Source of the DNA: Trametopsis cervina
Lineage: Eukaryota; Basidiomycota; Agaricomycetes; Polyporales; Irpicaceae
Assembly (NCBI GenBank): GCA_022385755.1
Contig: MU278353.1
Location: 124,001 to 188,000, forward strand
Length of the DNA: 64,000 bases
Direction of reading: 5' to 3'
The position numbers were made by a program, and so were the translations under genes. This document shows, in pieces, positions 25,041 to 35,887 of this stretch (positions are counted from its first letter, which is position 1; every line of letters starts with the position of its first letter). Below the pieces are notes generated by a model, which was not told the origin of the DNA, searched no databases, and was given only the letters and a program-made list of their open reading frames with translations.

Positions 25041-26237
25041 ATGAAGCTTACTGCCGCCCTTGCGTTCTCACTCTACCTGCTTCCGTCTGCGCTCGCCCAC
25101 TGTAAGTATTAGATCAGGTTTGGTATCACTTATGCTCATCAATCCACTGCCCGCAGACCGGTGGACGTCGTTGGTCCAAGGTAGCACGATCACCCCCGCA
25201 TACCAATATGTGCGTCAGAACACGAACTACAACTCGCCGGTATGCTCATCTCTGCCAACGCATGTACTTGCCAGACGTTTATATGGCTGTTTTCGTAGGT
25301 CACTGACGTGACGTCGAATGACCTTCGCTGCAACACCGGCTCTCAAGCCTCCGCTGCTACAACGTCTACTGCAAGCGTTGCTGCAGGCTCCGTTGTGAGT
25401 ATCTTCTCGTTCATCAAGGCACTGCACCATCTGAATATTTTAACCCAGGTTGGTCTCGCTCTCGACCAACCCATCTATCACCAGGGTGTCGTGAACCGTG
25501 CGTACACTGTTTAGAAATGTCCTACCCGTCCTCATTCCGATTGCTCCTCGTAGTCTACCTGGCTAAGGCTCCAGGAAACGCGAACGCGTTCGACGGCTCC
25601 GGCCCTGTTTGGTTCAAGGTCCACCAACTTACTGCTATCACAAACGGCGGTAGCTCCATCTCCTGGCAGGACGATAGTGAGCTAGTGTATTATAGTGTCA
25701 TACACACGGTTCTGATCATCTTACATCGTTAGATATCAGCCAAGTGACGTTCACCCTCCCGAAATCGCTCCCGAGCGGACAGTATCTCCTCCGTGTCGAA
25801 CAGATTGCGTTGCATGTCAGTCACCGTACCTCTGCACGGTGGGCATAGACTGATCACCGTTGTATAGGTTGCGCAATCGTTCGGTGGCGCGCAGTTCTAT
25901 ATCTCGTGCGCCCAGATCAACGTTACAGGCGGTGGCAGCGGCAAGCCAGGCCCACTCGTCTCGATCCCAGGTGTATACACCGGACGGGAGCCCGGTATCC
26001 TCATCAGTACGTAGATCGCTCTATGCTTGCTACAGTGAATGCATCCTGACTGACCGCCCTCTTCAGACATCTACAGCCCCATCGTACGCCCATATTTATT
26101 CTCTTTTGATCACGACTGACATTGCTAATCTTTATAGCCCGCTAACTACACCCAACCCGGACCTGTGAGTACCCGTTCTGTTTCTGATGTGTGCTGCGTT
26201 GTTCATATAGATTTTTTAGGCTGTCTGGAGCGGTTGA
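25041..26237 (+). CDS. AA9 lytic polysaccharide monooxygenase
   Basis: Copper enzyme that cleaves cellulose or related polysaccharides oxidatively outside the cell. A 19-residue signal peptide ([19 protein letters not shown]) leaves His-20 as residue 1 of the mature enzyme, one arm of the copper histidine brace. The second His is in PIYHQGVV, followed across an intron by YLAKAPG. The third site is the conserved QFY in [15 protein letters not shown]. The end reads YTQPGPAVWSG with no cellulose-binding module. At least seven short introns break the gene, one producing a 15-20 nt micro-exon region (IYSPI). A GTGCGT donor after HQGVVN restores the frame to LYLAKAP. Supports a lignocellulose-degrading lifestyle. 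Confidence 0.92.
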
Positions 26238-26708
26238 AACCGCACTTCGGGGCAACCTTGTAGTCACGTCAAGCGTTCTTGACTATCACGCTCCTGCGCG
26301 TGTATTCCCAATGTAAATAAAATCTGTATCTTCGATGAGGGGGAAATCTTCACAATCTACAAAGGTGTTTATTGCGGTGGACATAGTAAAGTGTGAAAGC
26401 GTTTTTGGTCCTGGCAACGTCTCTGCGGCCGTCCAGCGTGATGAAAGGTGGGCCGCATGTGGAATGGAAGAAAGTTCGCAAATGAATGTATACACGCTGT
26501 AAGCGATACATGCCATTACTAAACCAACATAACATGATAAACCATAGGAGCTATTGCTATTGCTACACAATTATAGGATGATAAGTAGGACAATTCGACT
26601 ATTGACACAATGGTGACTCCCTAGAATATAACCGCCGTACAGCACACTGCCGGTTACACTCATCAATAATATCATAAGAAGCTGCGGAGGAAAAGAAGAG
26701 TGGTACGG
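26238..26708. other. Intergenic, convergent 3' ends
   Basis: Between the AA9 gene and the next minus-strand gene. AT-rich tail with AATAAA at about 26316. Nothing else seen. Confidence 0.45.
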
Positions 26709-28157
26709 TCACAAGAAAAGCTGCGCTTGAGCGTTAGACGTCTTGATGCTGACTTCGCTCCGCAAACCTGCTGTTTTCCCGTCTTGCAAAGTAACGGTGC
26801 CCGACACCAATCCTCTTCGCTCTCTGTTATAGCGCACAATACGCTCGCGCGCGGAGTCAACAGAGCGACTGGCCTCTCCTGCGACGACCGGCTTGGAGGG
26901 CGACGAGTGCAGCTCGAACGTTCCCTCGTACGTGGCCGGAAGATGGAGAGTTGCAGGGGCGTTTGTCGTCTGTATTTCGTAATGAACCGATGCGGTCTGG
27001 GGAGCAGGTCCGCTCTTGACGTGCACAGGTTTGTTGGAGGACTGGGCGACAACGCGGTATGAAGGCGTCTTGTCTTCGGGAGCAGTAGAGTCAAGGTTCA
27101 CGTTGACGTTGATCTCGCTGTCCATCGGTAAGTCGACAATATGGGTCTACGAGATGACGGGTTACTTACTCATAATTTGTGTGCAGTTCTAGATGACTAG
27201 GTTGCGCACCGTCATTGCTAAGAGTGATGTCGGCGTTGATAGGAGCGTTAGACGTCCGTAGGCTGACGGCCGAGTCGGAGCTAAAGGTTCCTCGGATGGT
27301 GCCGTTCGACGTCCTCAATCGTGCACGACGAGCAGAGAGGGACTACGCGAATGAGTCATTATTCGTCTCTTGGGGTCCATGATATTGTAGCTCACCTTTA
27401 CGTATATATCTTTCTCAGAGGACGACAGTGTGATGGAGCTGAAGTGAACCACGCCAGCAAGGTCGCCAACGGAGTGCACGAAGTTGGGCAAATGCGTCCT
27501 GAATGCGGGCAACTTTAAAGGATCTGATCCGCCCGCCCTCGGAATCCTAACGCTTATGCTGAGAAAGCGCCGCAGCTCGTCAGGGTGCGGAGCGGTCTAA
27601 TGCACAGGATAAGTTAGTGTCATGTGAAAGTGAGCATATTTCTTGGCTCACGTGAATCCGGATACCGCTCTCCTTCTGCGGCGCATGAACGTATGATACA
27701 CTTGTGCTCTTATGCACAAGTGGTGAGCTGTAGTAGACTCGCATGTCGACAAGCAAGCTGTTCCCAGACAACTTGTCCTCATGATCCTCACGAATGTTTA
27801 TGGCCCCATTACCGAGGCTCTCGCCGGCGGCAAGTATGAACATTGCTGTAGATGAGAGGGGTAGCTCAGCCGAAATATCTGCGGCATACGGATATGATGC
27901 TCCGTGCTCTTCAGCTGGAGTGTAGACACTCTTCGGTAGGACCTTCCAGAGCAAAGGGCGCGTAAACAGCTGGTCTTCACTCGTCGATTTTCTGAGCGTC
28001 TTGGGGCTCTCGAGATAGCTCCACGACGGGGAAAGGAGACTAGGATAGTAGCTGATCTGATATTGAAATGAGCCTTCGAAGTAGAGGAAGAAGACGGCGA
28101 TGAGACACTTACTGCGCGCCTCAGCCCATGGAGCGTGTCAGACGGAAGCGTTAGCAT
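26709..28157 (-). CDS. Unknown beta-rich protein with adhesin-like repeats
   Basis: Function not recognised with certainty. The model starts at the ATG at 28157 (MLTLPSDTLHGLRRA), splices by a 56-nt intron into ISYYPSLLSPSWSYLES, then through exons at about 27954 and 27580 and others to 26709. The middle contains alternating beta-strand repeats: LRTSNGTIRGTF, VSLRTSNAPINADITLSNDG and EINVNVNL. This short-strand pattern recalls DUF4097-type or bacterial-adhesin-like beta solenoids, common in Agaricomycete cytosolic hypotheticals. No signal peptide. The C-terminus is polar (VKSGPAPQTASVHYEIQTTNAP...QLFL). Exons join in phase with consensus sites, so the gene is real; the role is open. Confidence 0.6.
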
Positions 28158-29079
28158 CGTAGTGGTGTCTGCTAGATTGGAACTGAAGAAGGAGGACGGT
28201 GTCAGGGGTGTACTGGAGACTCATGGTAAGGTTAGATATTTATAAGGCATGGCAGAGCATCTCCGGCCGCGGGAAACGGGTACGAGCGGGAAATAGCATA
28301 CTGGTAAGCAATACACAATGCCTGGAGGATTACAGTACGTCGGCATCCAGAGCCACCAACCCGGATGAGACGGACACGCCGCCCAAGGAGATTTCGGTAG
28401 CGAGAGTCATCTACAAATTATTGCTTAGTTAGCCAGCTCCTCCCGCGGACACTCGGCTTGTGAACGCCCCAGGGCTATTAGTAAGCGAGTTTTTGTCATT
28501 AAGAACTTTCTGGAGCTCGACTTCGAACGCGACTATACAACCGCGAACATGTATGAATGTTCGGAGAGCACCAGAAACCGACCGCGGGAGGGAGCAGTGA
28601 GATTGATGGCGTAGAAGAAGAGTGACTGCAACGGTATCGCTTCCTAAAATGGCAACTTTGCCGGCCAACCGACGGATCAATATGATGCGCTCCTTGAACT
28701 CGGATGAAGGCACTCAGCGGGATACAGTACCTCACGGTCAACATTGTGCGAACAAAAATTCGATCGTTCATCTTTCGATCTGAGCAGACGAGCCTGTTAT
28801 CGCGAAGTGGGGGATATTCGATCACCTTGTCACGAATCCGGTGAGCACAGGGGACTGTGAGTTCTCTTGTCCCCAATCGAGGGAATTTCAATGGCTCTGA
28901 AAGGAGTCTGCAATGGCGCACTATGTTGCATTTATCGTATACTAAAAATACACTAGTTTCATTTCACTTTCGATTTCGGCGTTCAGAACCGCGATCGCGG
29001 GTAACTCAATAGTTACCAGTACCGAGGTCACCATCCTGAGGGAATTAGGAATCAGCCAAGTTCACGGACCAGGGAGAGC
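28158..29079. other. No supported gene
   Basis: Upstream flank of the preceding gene and downstream flank of the CsbD-tailed gene. Open frames are short and out of register on both strands. A frame starting at the ATG at 28224 (MSLQYTPD) reaches a TGA after 28 codons and is probably leader. Confidence 0.4.
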
Positions 29080-29870
29080 TTAGCCTACCTTACGATCTTG
29101 GCCACGCTCAACCATATTAGGGTTCCCAGTCATCTTTCCAGTCATCTTCTCCATAGTTCCTATCAAATACAGGAGCGTCAGATCGCAGTTCTTTCCCTCG
29201 GAAACCCAAGCACATACCCTTCACACGGTCACCCATGGAGGCCTTACCGGCACTGCCGGTACCATACGTGTTCGAGTCGGTAGTATTTCCGGGATAACCA
29301 CTCTGGCCAGTGGAGTCGTTATTCCAGTCCTGTTCACCGAATCGCCCGTTATCGCGACCACCGATGTCACCTCCAGCGCCGTAGGTGTTGATGTCAGAAG
29401 TATTGCCTTGCACACCAGTGTGACCCAAGCCACGCTCGCGCTGGCCCATACCCATGTCCCCTCCGGCACCGTAAGTGTTGACGTCGGAAGTGTTTCCTGG
29501 CATACCGGAATTGCCTAAACCACGCTCACGGTGGCCCATGCCCATGTCGCCTCCGGCGCCGTAGGTGTTGACGTCGGAAGTGTTGCCGGCGAATGCCTCA
29601 TGTTGGGTACGATTAAATCCACCTTGCCCTGTGCCTACACCGGAGCCGTAGCCTGCTGAGCGAACATTGCCACCCTGCAAGGCAGAGTCGGGGTTGTTGC
29701 TGTTGAAGTTATCGTCGTTGAAGTTATCTGGAGATCCTTCAATGTCAGCTACTCGCCGTTTTTCGAGACGTCGAAGGGTACTCACCGTTTCTACCGACAC
29801 CAGTGGTGTTGGAGAGATTGTTAGTGTCATTGTTCCAGGTGGTTGCGTTGTTCTGGTTGTTATAAGACAT
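29080..29870 (-). CDS. Tandem-repeat hydrophilic protein with CsbD-like tail
   Basis: Three exons, 29870-29786, 29736-29218 and 29159-29080, give 227 residues. The start is Asn-rich (MSYNNQNNATTWNND). The middle has three to four copies of a roughly 26-residue unit with the core GNTSDVNTYGAGGDMG followed by MGxRERGLG. The end, reached only through the last intron (GTATGT..GATAG), reads ASMGDRVKG, TMEKMTGKMTGNP and VERGQDRK, a CsbD-like motif found in bacterial and fungal general stress proteins. If the last intron is kept, an acidic ending (DDWKDDWEP) results instead. No signal peptide or membrane span. Gly/Asn/Asp-rich composition suggests a hydrophilin-type protectant under stress; this is inference. 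Confidence 0.72.
29350..29600 (-). repeat. Coding tandem repeat, about 78 bp unit
   Basis: Inside the CsbD-tailed gene. Three adjacent units encode GNTSDVNTYGAGGDMGMG-type blocks, with a fourth, diverged unit (GNTTDSNTYGTGSAG) just downstream. Units differ mainly at synonymous sites, so the protein repeat seems maintained. Confidence 0.7.
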
Positions 29871-30505
29871 TACGAGGTACGATAGTTGTGTAGTGTTGTA
29901 AAAGTTGGATGAGTGGATGAGATGTGAATGAGCTCAATTGTGGTCGTACAAGCCGTGAAAGCAAGGGTATATATACGCTTGCTGTCAAGGCTAGTATAAC
30001 TTACACCAACTTCGACTATGATGCAAGGCGCTAAGTACTGCGGCATAAGGCTGCGGTGGGTGTTAGCGTTTGAAATGTTCGAAGTATGGGTTCCACACTG
30101 TGGAAACAACAACACCCGCCAGGGCGGTTTGCATGTTTCCGCCCTCGATCATCTGTTGGTTGGTCACTGCGTAGTCGTACTACGTCAACGAGGAGACACT
30201 ATGGCGGCTGCGACCCGCCTTAGGGACGGGCATGTGCGCCTACCGTTGGAGTGGGTACACCTTGTGGTGCGGCAAGGGGAGTGCCTATTCCACCTCAACG
30301 GTTAAGGCAGAACTTCAACTTTTGAGGTCTCCGGTTAGACGCAGGACGTAGAATAATAGAAACAGATCATTTACGTTGTTCACCTGAACACCCCCAATGT
30401 ATACGGGGGGCTTGCCAGCTGAAAGAGAAATATAGAAGTATAATGTACCGTGTACAACATAGCAACGTACAAGCGAAAGGGCAGACGAGAGCATACACCG
30501 CACAA
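29871..30505. other. Intergenic, no supported gene
   Basis: Promoter side of the CsbD-tailed gene, including a TATATATA tract near 29969 on either strand, and the 3' flank of PRP6. A GCCTTAGGGACGGG stretch near 30220 could be a stress-element-like site (AGGG core). The 95-codon plus frame at 30018-30305 has no motif and is not called. Confidence 0.4.
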
Positions 30506-33500
30506 TTAATGCAATGCCGCAGACACTAACTCCAACACTTCCTTCGTGCTCTTGCCAGTGTTCTTCATGTCCTTGGCTGTGGCCTGCCAAACTGCACCAT
30601 GATGTGGTTCGGCAGCAACACATCGTCTGATCACCTCTTCGCGATATTCCTGAGCGCATCAAAAGGAAGTCAGCCACTTTGCGTGTCATGACCATTGGAA
30701 GACGTACAGGTGTCCCATGCTGCTGTTCAAACTTGAGCCACCAACCCCAGACATCACCAAGGTCCGGGTTAACCCCAACAGCACGTTCGAACCATTGTCT
30801 CGCCTTCTCAATCTTGCGTTCAGCCCAGAAGAGTCTGGCTACGGTACATATGATGAGCGGGTCATCTGCGGCTTTGCGTAATGCATCTGCTGAACGGGAT
30901 TTGCGCGTCGGTCGTGGTTCAGCCCATATCGCCATGGACCACAGCAACCCTGACGTCGGACAGTCTTGCAGGCCTAGAATGATGAATGCGTATGTGAGCA
31001 TTCATGGCGTGATGAAGATACGCATACCTCTAGCAAGGACAGTTTTAGCTTGAGCAGCACCGCCGTTGCGCTCCTCGACTCCCACTGCCTCAGCCCAAAG
31101 CACGTCACTGCCCGGATTAGCCAACCTTGCCTTATCCAACAACGCACGGGCTTTGATGCTCTTCCCGTCCGCTTCTTCCAGCCGACTTGCCAATATCCAC
31201 AAGGTCACGTCCTTAGGACACGCCTTAATACCGGCAGAGAAGGACGCGCGGGCGGCAGGATAGTTCTTCTGAGACTGGTGTATTTGTCCCTGGATCATGT
31301 ACAACTTGGCAAACTTTGGGAACTTCTTCAACGCGGCTTCCAAGGTTTCCAAGGCCGTCGAAAGCTGCCCTTGCTGGCGTTCGAATACCGCGGATTTCAT
31401 CCAAATCTACGGACCGGGGATGAGCAATTACTCAGAAGACGAAGACATGAACACACTTACCCTTTGAGTGTCTGCCACGGTACGAGCGCGGACGAGCAGT
31501 TCCCTGGCTACTGTGAGCTCCCCATTCTCGGCCTCCAGCTTTACTGCGGCAAGCCAGATCTGCTCGCTCTCAGGGTTCGCTACGAACGCCTTCTCCAAAA
31601 CCTCACGAGACGCGGGAACGTCGCCAGCCAGCCACTTCTCCTTCGCCCACATGAGCCACAGGACCTCCGCCTGAGGACAGTGGTGCACAGCGCGTTCTAA
31701 AATGGAGTTGAGTGACTCCCTCGTGCCATGTGACCGCTCGAGATCCGCCGCTCTGCGCCACAGCGTACGTTTGTCGGGGAAGACCCGAAGTGCATAGGCC
31801 AAAATTGCACGTGCGGTGCCAACCTTTCCTTTCGACTCTGCTGCTTCAGCATCGCTGAGCCACGTGTCCAGTCGGTCCTCCTCTTCGATGTCCATCGCAA
31901 TCGTGGCTTTGATGATAGCCTCGCATGTCCTGGGTGATCCCTCCCCTTCGCATGTTTCGGCTTCCTTCAACCATTGCTCCCTCGTTAATAGCACCTGGTG
32001 CCGTCTTAGTTCCCGTACACCCAACTCAATGGTTCGATCTACAAGGTCGAGCTCCTTGTTGCGCGCCTCGTCGGATTTGCCCGGGACTTGCGCCTCCTGT
32101 TCTAGTAGCCTTCCAGCTGCTATCCAGATCTCGTGGCTGGTGGGAACAGCTTTACGAGCCTTGTTCAAAACAGCTTTCGCTTTCTCCGGAGTCTCAAGTC
32201 GGGCAAGAGCCAGCCAAAGTTCAACTGATAGCGGAATAACCTCAACAGCACGAGCTAGGAGAATCCTGGCGTCGGAGGCAGAGGATTCCAGGTTCACCGT
32301 CTCCTTCCAGAGACGAACTGAATTGGGGATATGCTCAAGTGCTGAGAGATACATGTCAATACCATGGATAACATCATAGGAACCAGGCCCGAACCTTTGC
32401 GAAGGACGCGCTTTTTGGCCTTAATGTCATGTTCCAGATCTGCCGCCGCTAGCCATATCTTCACACTTTGCCCGACGTGTTGTACCGCATTGGCCAGGAT
32501 AACCTTCGCATCATCGTTGTTCTATGATTGCTATTAGTACCACATAGAGAAGTAGTTCCGCAAATGCTTACATGCAAACGAGCGGCTTCTAGCCAGACGT
32601 CCTCACTCTTGGGACACTGGTCACATCCAGCCTTAATGAGCTTCCGCGCGGCGACCATACGACCAGCATGCTCTTCCAAGCATGCAGCAGCAATCCAACC
32701 AGGTGCATGCTTTGGATTTGACTTGACCAAAGAGTCAAAGAGCATACGAGCACGTTTAATATCGCCGATTTCCGCGTCGCTCTTGATCTGTACGCTATCG
32801 AGCGAAGTCAAATAACCTTTCGGATCTACAGAGGTAGCCAGACCAGATGCAGTGGACGTCCCAGAGACCTAAAGATACAATCAGTACAGAGCACGATATG
32901 AGAAAGTTCCTTGCATGTATGAATACCTGGTCAAGCTTCAAGGAGAGAATCTTATCTCGGGCTTGTCCCATCTCCACGAAATTGGTCAAGGTACCATTCT
33001 CAGCAGGCGTCTCAAAACCACCGGCCTACGTGCAGTTGTAAGTCGACGCGCAAAGGGCTCATGATGATACAACTTACTGTTTGCTGCTGCGGGTCTAGCG
33101 CGTTCTCGTACTCCCCTCTCGATCTATCGCCAACAAGGACACTGTCCGGTACAACGAATGACCTCTCGTCCCTTTTACGCTTTTTCCTGGTGAGATTGCC
33201 CACCTCTGGAATGTTCTCCCACTCGTCGTCCGTCACCACCGCTAATCCACGCTTCAAGTCAGCGAACTGCTGCTGGATCTTCGGACGTTCTGCACGATGC
33301 TTCACTAATTCCTCGTTCTCTCGTGCTTCTCTGTCAACAAAATCAGCGTAGTTGGAGTGGCTATGGATGCTATAACGTACCTGCGCGCCCTCCGCCGCGC
33401 ATCCATGTTATGGTCTACCTGCTCATATATCTTATCGGCTTCTTCGTCATCTGCCTCATATGTAGTACCCGCAAAAAGACCGTACTCATTGTCTGGATCC

Positions 33501-33803
33501 TGGAACTGCTCTGGGTCAATGTCTGGTTCTTCCCCGCGCCGAGCTTGGGCCTCCCTGCACCAATATTCAGTAGGAACGCCACTTGAATAGCTCTGAAGAA
33601 CGTACGCAACAACCTCTGCAGAGGGTCCTTCTCGTGCAGGACCAATATCGGACCGTGTGGTAAAACCGGAAGCACTGCAAACGGTCTGTAAGTTGGCGCA
33701 ATACCGAATGTAAGAGACCGTACCCTCGACCAAGACCTGCTACATATGATGCAGGCGCTGGCATAGACAAGAAGGCCAACTTATTGGGCTTGTCTGACGC
33801 CAT
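30506..33803 (-). CDS. prp6: Pre-mRNA splicing factor PRP6
   Basis: Scaffold of the U4/U6.U5 tri-snRNP that bridges U5 and U4/U6 in the nucleus. Starts [27 protein letters not shown], the conserved PRP1_N beginning, followed by [29 protein letters not shown] and a KKRKRDER basic patch. From about residue 270 on, HAT/TPR-like helical repeats follow each other, with the Trp/Leu pattern PxxxxxWLxxAxLE (for example [18 protein letters not shown] and [16 protein letters not shown]). The last exon reads [22 protein letters not shown] and ends in [10 protein letters not shown], as family members do. About ten introns; every junction I checked keeps frame. A single-copy housekeeping gene, so the island it belongs to is not just dispensable accessory DNA. 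Confidence 0.95.
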
Positions 33804-33956
33804 CTTGTCCCAAACGTTCTCGAGCGGCCAAGTGTGTTGTTCAGTAGCCGAGTATTGGGGGCAGGGCTGGCCGACTGGTGACGATTGAAGGCGAAGGTTG
33901 TCTAGCGCCTAACAAACCACCCGCTTCCAGTTGGTGCATGTTTATTTCTCTAATAC

Positions 33957-34103
33957 CCAGAATCGTGCCGCGATCCTGAGTTGAATCACTGCGTTCGGAA
34001 TCGAACTTTGAACTCCTCTGATGGCTGTGCACAATGAAAGTAGCACTTGCATCCGGCAGGTGCATCCTCATATTCGTCTATCCTCCCCTTTCACAGTGCC
34101 TAG
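33957..34103 (+). promoter_or_regulatory. Shared promoter block of kinase copies
   Basis: About 150 bases before kinase copy 4 that recur before copies 1 (11781-11955, reverse), 2 (14494-14619) and 6 (39700-39850). Shared pieces include CCTGAGTTGAATCA, GAACTCCTCTGATGGCTGT, GGTGCATCCTCATATT, a CCTCCCCTTT pyrimidine tract and GTGCCTAGATG running into the start codon. Its conservation suggests the copies are co-regulated. It diverges from PRP6 at 33803. Confidence 0.55.
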
Positions 34104-35237
34104 ATGTGCGCTATTCAGCTGTACCAATGGTCGGAGGAAGAGTTACAAATCCCCATAGAGCGACGATACAAGCTGCACAGAGATTGTCTGGTTTGTCATA
34201 ATCCTACTCATGTTGCACTGCGCTGATGACATGGACATGTGAACAGGATTATTGGAAGCGCATACGGTCTTACTACGATGAGAACGGCACGCTGCTGGTG
34301 CTGAAGTCTGTTGATAATGCGCTATTTGCCGCTACCGAACTCCGCGTTTTGCGGCTTTTGCTGGCCATCTCGTCCAGCCACAACCATACAATCCCGGCAG
34401 AGATCATCACATGCAACGAGAGCAGCATCATTGTAATGCCATCGCTAGAGGAGGTCCCACTTTTGCCATGGCATTCTTTGGACACTCTGATCGACGTTAT
34501 CCAGCAACTGCTGCAAGTGAGTAAGCCCCCATGCCTTGAACCTCTGATGCTCATAAAGTCCAGGGCATCGAGTTCATGCACAAGAATGGGATAGCACACT
34601 TTGTAAGTACACATGTTCATAACACTAGTGTATACTCTGTAAGCGGTGCGTAGGACATCCACCCAGATAACATGGTGGTCTGTAGCGAGCCACCGCTTCC
34701 GACATCTCCATTACTGGTGCAAGAATCAAGGTGCTACTTTATTGATTTTGGAAGCTCAAAACAACTCCCTCCGCCACCAAGAGGGAGCCACGGAGATATT
34801 TGCGTTCCCTATCTGCCATTTGGAGGCCATTTTGAACCTCCCGAAGGTAGAGAAAGGGTTAATCCCTATGCATATGACGTATACTGTATGGGGAAAAGTG
34901 TTCAGAATATGTGCCAGGTAAGCCTTGCACGAAACGCTCAACTAATGTATTGATGACACCTTGACCGCCCATGGAGACAGCAAGCCTTTATGCCCTGCGT
35001 TCCCCAGGCAAAGGGCGCGTTCGGGTCCCTCCAGCGCTCTGGGAATTTTGCGAGATACTGTCAACCAAAGATCGTAGAATTCGCCCTACCGCGACTCAAT
35101 CGCTCAAGCTCATCCACATCGCATGGTGTTGGAACAAGATGACGCAATGGCTGTATTGGTTTGCACCTTATCAGGTTGCGTGGATTCAGCTATCGTATGC
35201 CCATAGCTTGCGATCTGCACGAACTTGTGTAGGGTGA
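34104..35237 (+). CDS. Kinase-like protein, copy 4 of 6, 3'-truncated
   Basis: Exons 1-5 are open: 34104-34190, 34247-34516, 34564-34602, 34654-34917 and from 34977. It keeps LLVLKSVDN, ELRVL, HFDIHPDN, FIDFGSSKQL, NPYAYDVYCMG and RPTATQS. It is nearly identical to copy 1. At 35182, inside the site where the other copies have the GTGAGT donor of the last intron, the sequence switches to the inverted duplication tail. Translation runs on for WIQLSYAHSLRSARTCVG and stops at 35237. The basic-hydrophobic last exon is therefore lost and replaced by unrelated residues. The kinase core could still fold; localisation would differ if the tail matters. Confidence 0.65.
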
Positions 35238-35887
35238 TAGCAGTTGCGACGGTGCAGGATCAACTGCTCCGGTCATCTCCTGTGCTGGAGATCAATAGTT
35301 GGTTTCCTCGACGCTGTGAGCAATCAATATCCCGCCTTGCAGACTTTTTGCGGGCAGTGCACGGTACGTACCTCAGCGAGTGCAATCACGAGGCAACCCG
35401 CAGATCTGCAGTGATGTGATGGCACGACAATCGTCTCCGCTCCCGCCGCGTTGCATCGTTGCAAATCCCTTTGCTGCCTACTACGTCGTAGCGAGCACGC
35501 AAGGTGCTTGCATTGCAGTGACGTTACAGTATTCTTCCCTGGACGCGAGTCATGATCTACAGGGAACACAGTGAGCCCTGCTTTTGGATAACACGGAAAT
35601 CTGGTCCCCCACGGAGTCTTTAGCATGGAGTCTTTCGTAGGCGCAGCATAATCTTAGGCAACAGCTTCTCAACGGCAATGAGGAATGGCAGTGCGTGTGT
35701 GCCCTGAGTAAGGTTGGAGGGGTCGTGAAAGAGACGTTCAGGTTGCTTGGGCTTGAACGGCGTCTCGCGTTCTGGTGAACCCCACCGTGTCACAACGTGA
35801 CGAGATAACACTGTGCGAGGAGGCACGGCATATGGAAACCATACGCGAAGTAAACATGTGTTTCTGCTAAATCTATTACATATTATG
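35182..35887. repeat. Right copy of inverted duplication tail
   Basis: Reverse complement of 17507-18213. It starts abruptly at GGATTCAGCTATCG, immediately after the last codons of kinase copy 4, and runs to the stop of kinase copy 5. The two passenger frames of the left copy recur here on the opposite strand with only a handful of changes, so the duplication is fairly recent or the arms still exchange sequence. Confidence 0.7.

Noticed and set aside
29117..29220. Stop codon giving the DDWEP ending taken as the main C-terminus
   Set aside because: A consensus intron restores a CsbD-like tail, which is better supported; the read-through form is kept only as an alternative.
31050..32379. Long plus-strand frames antisense to PRP6
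   Set aside because: Shadows of the PRP6 exons; PRP6 is unambiguous on the minus strand.
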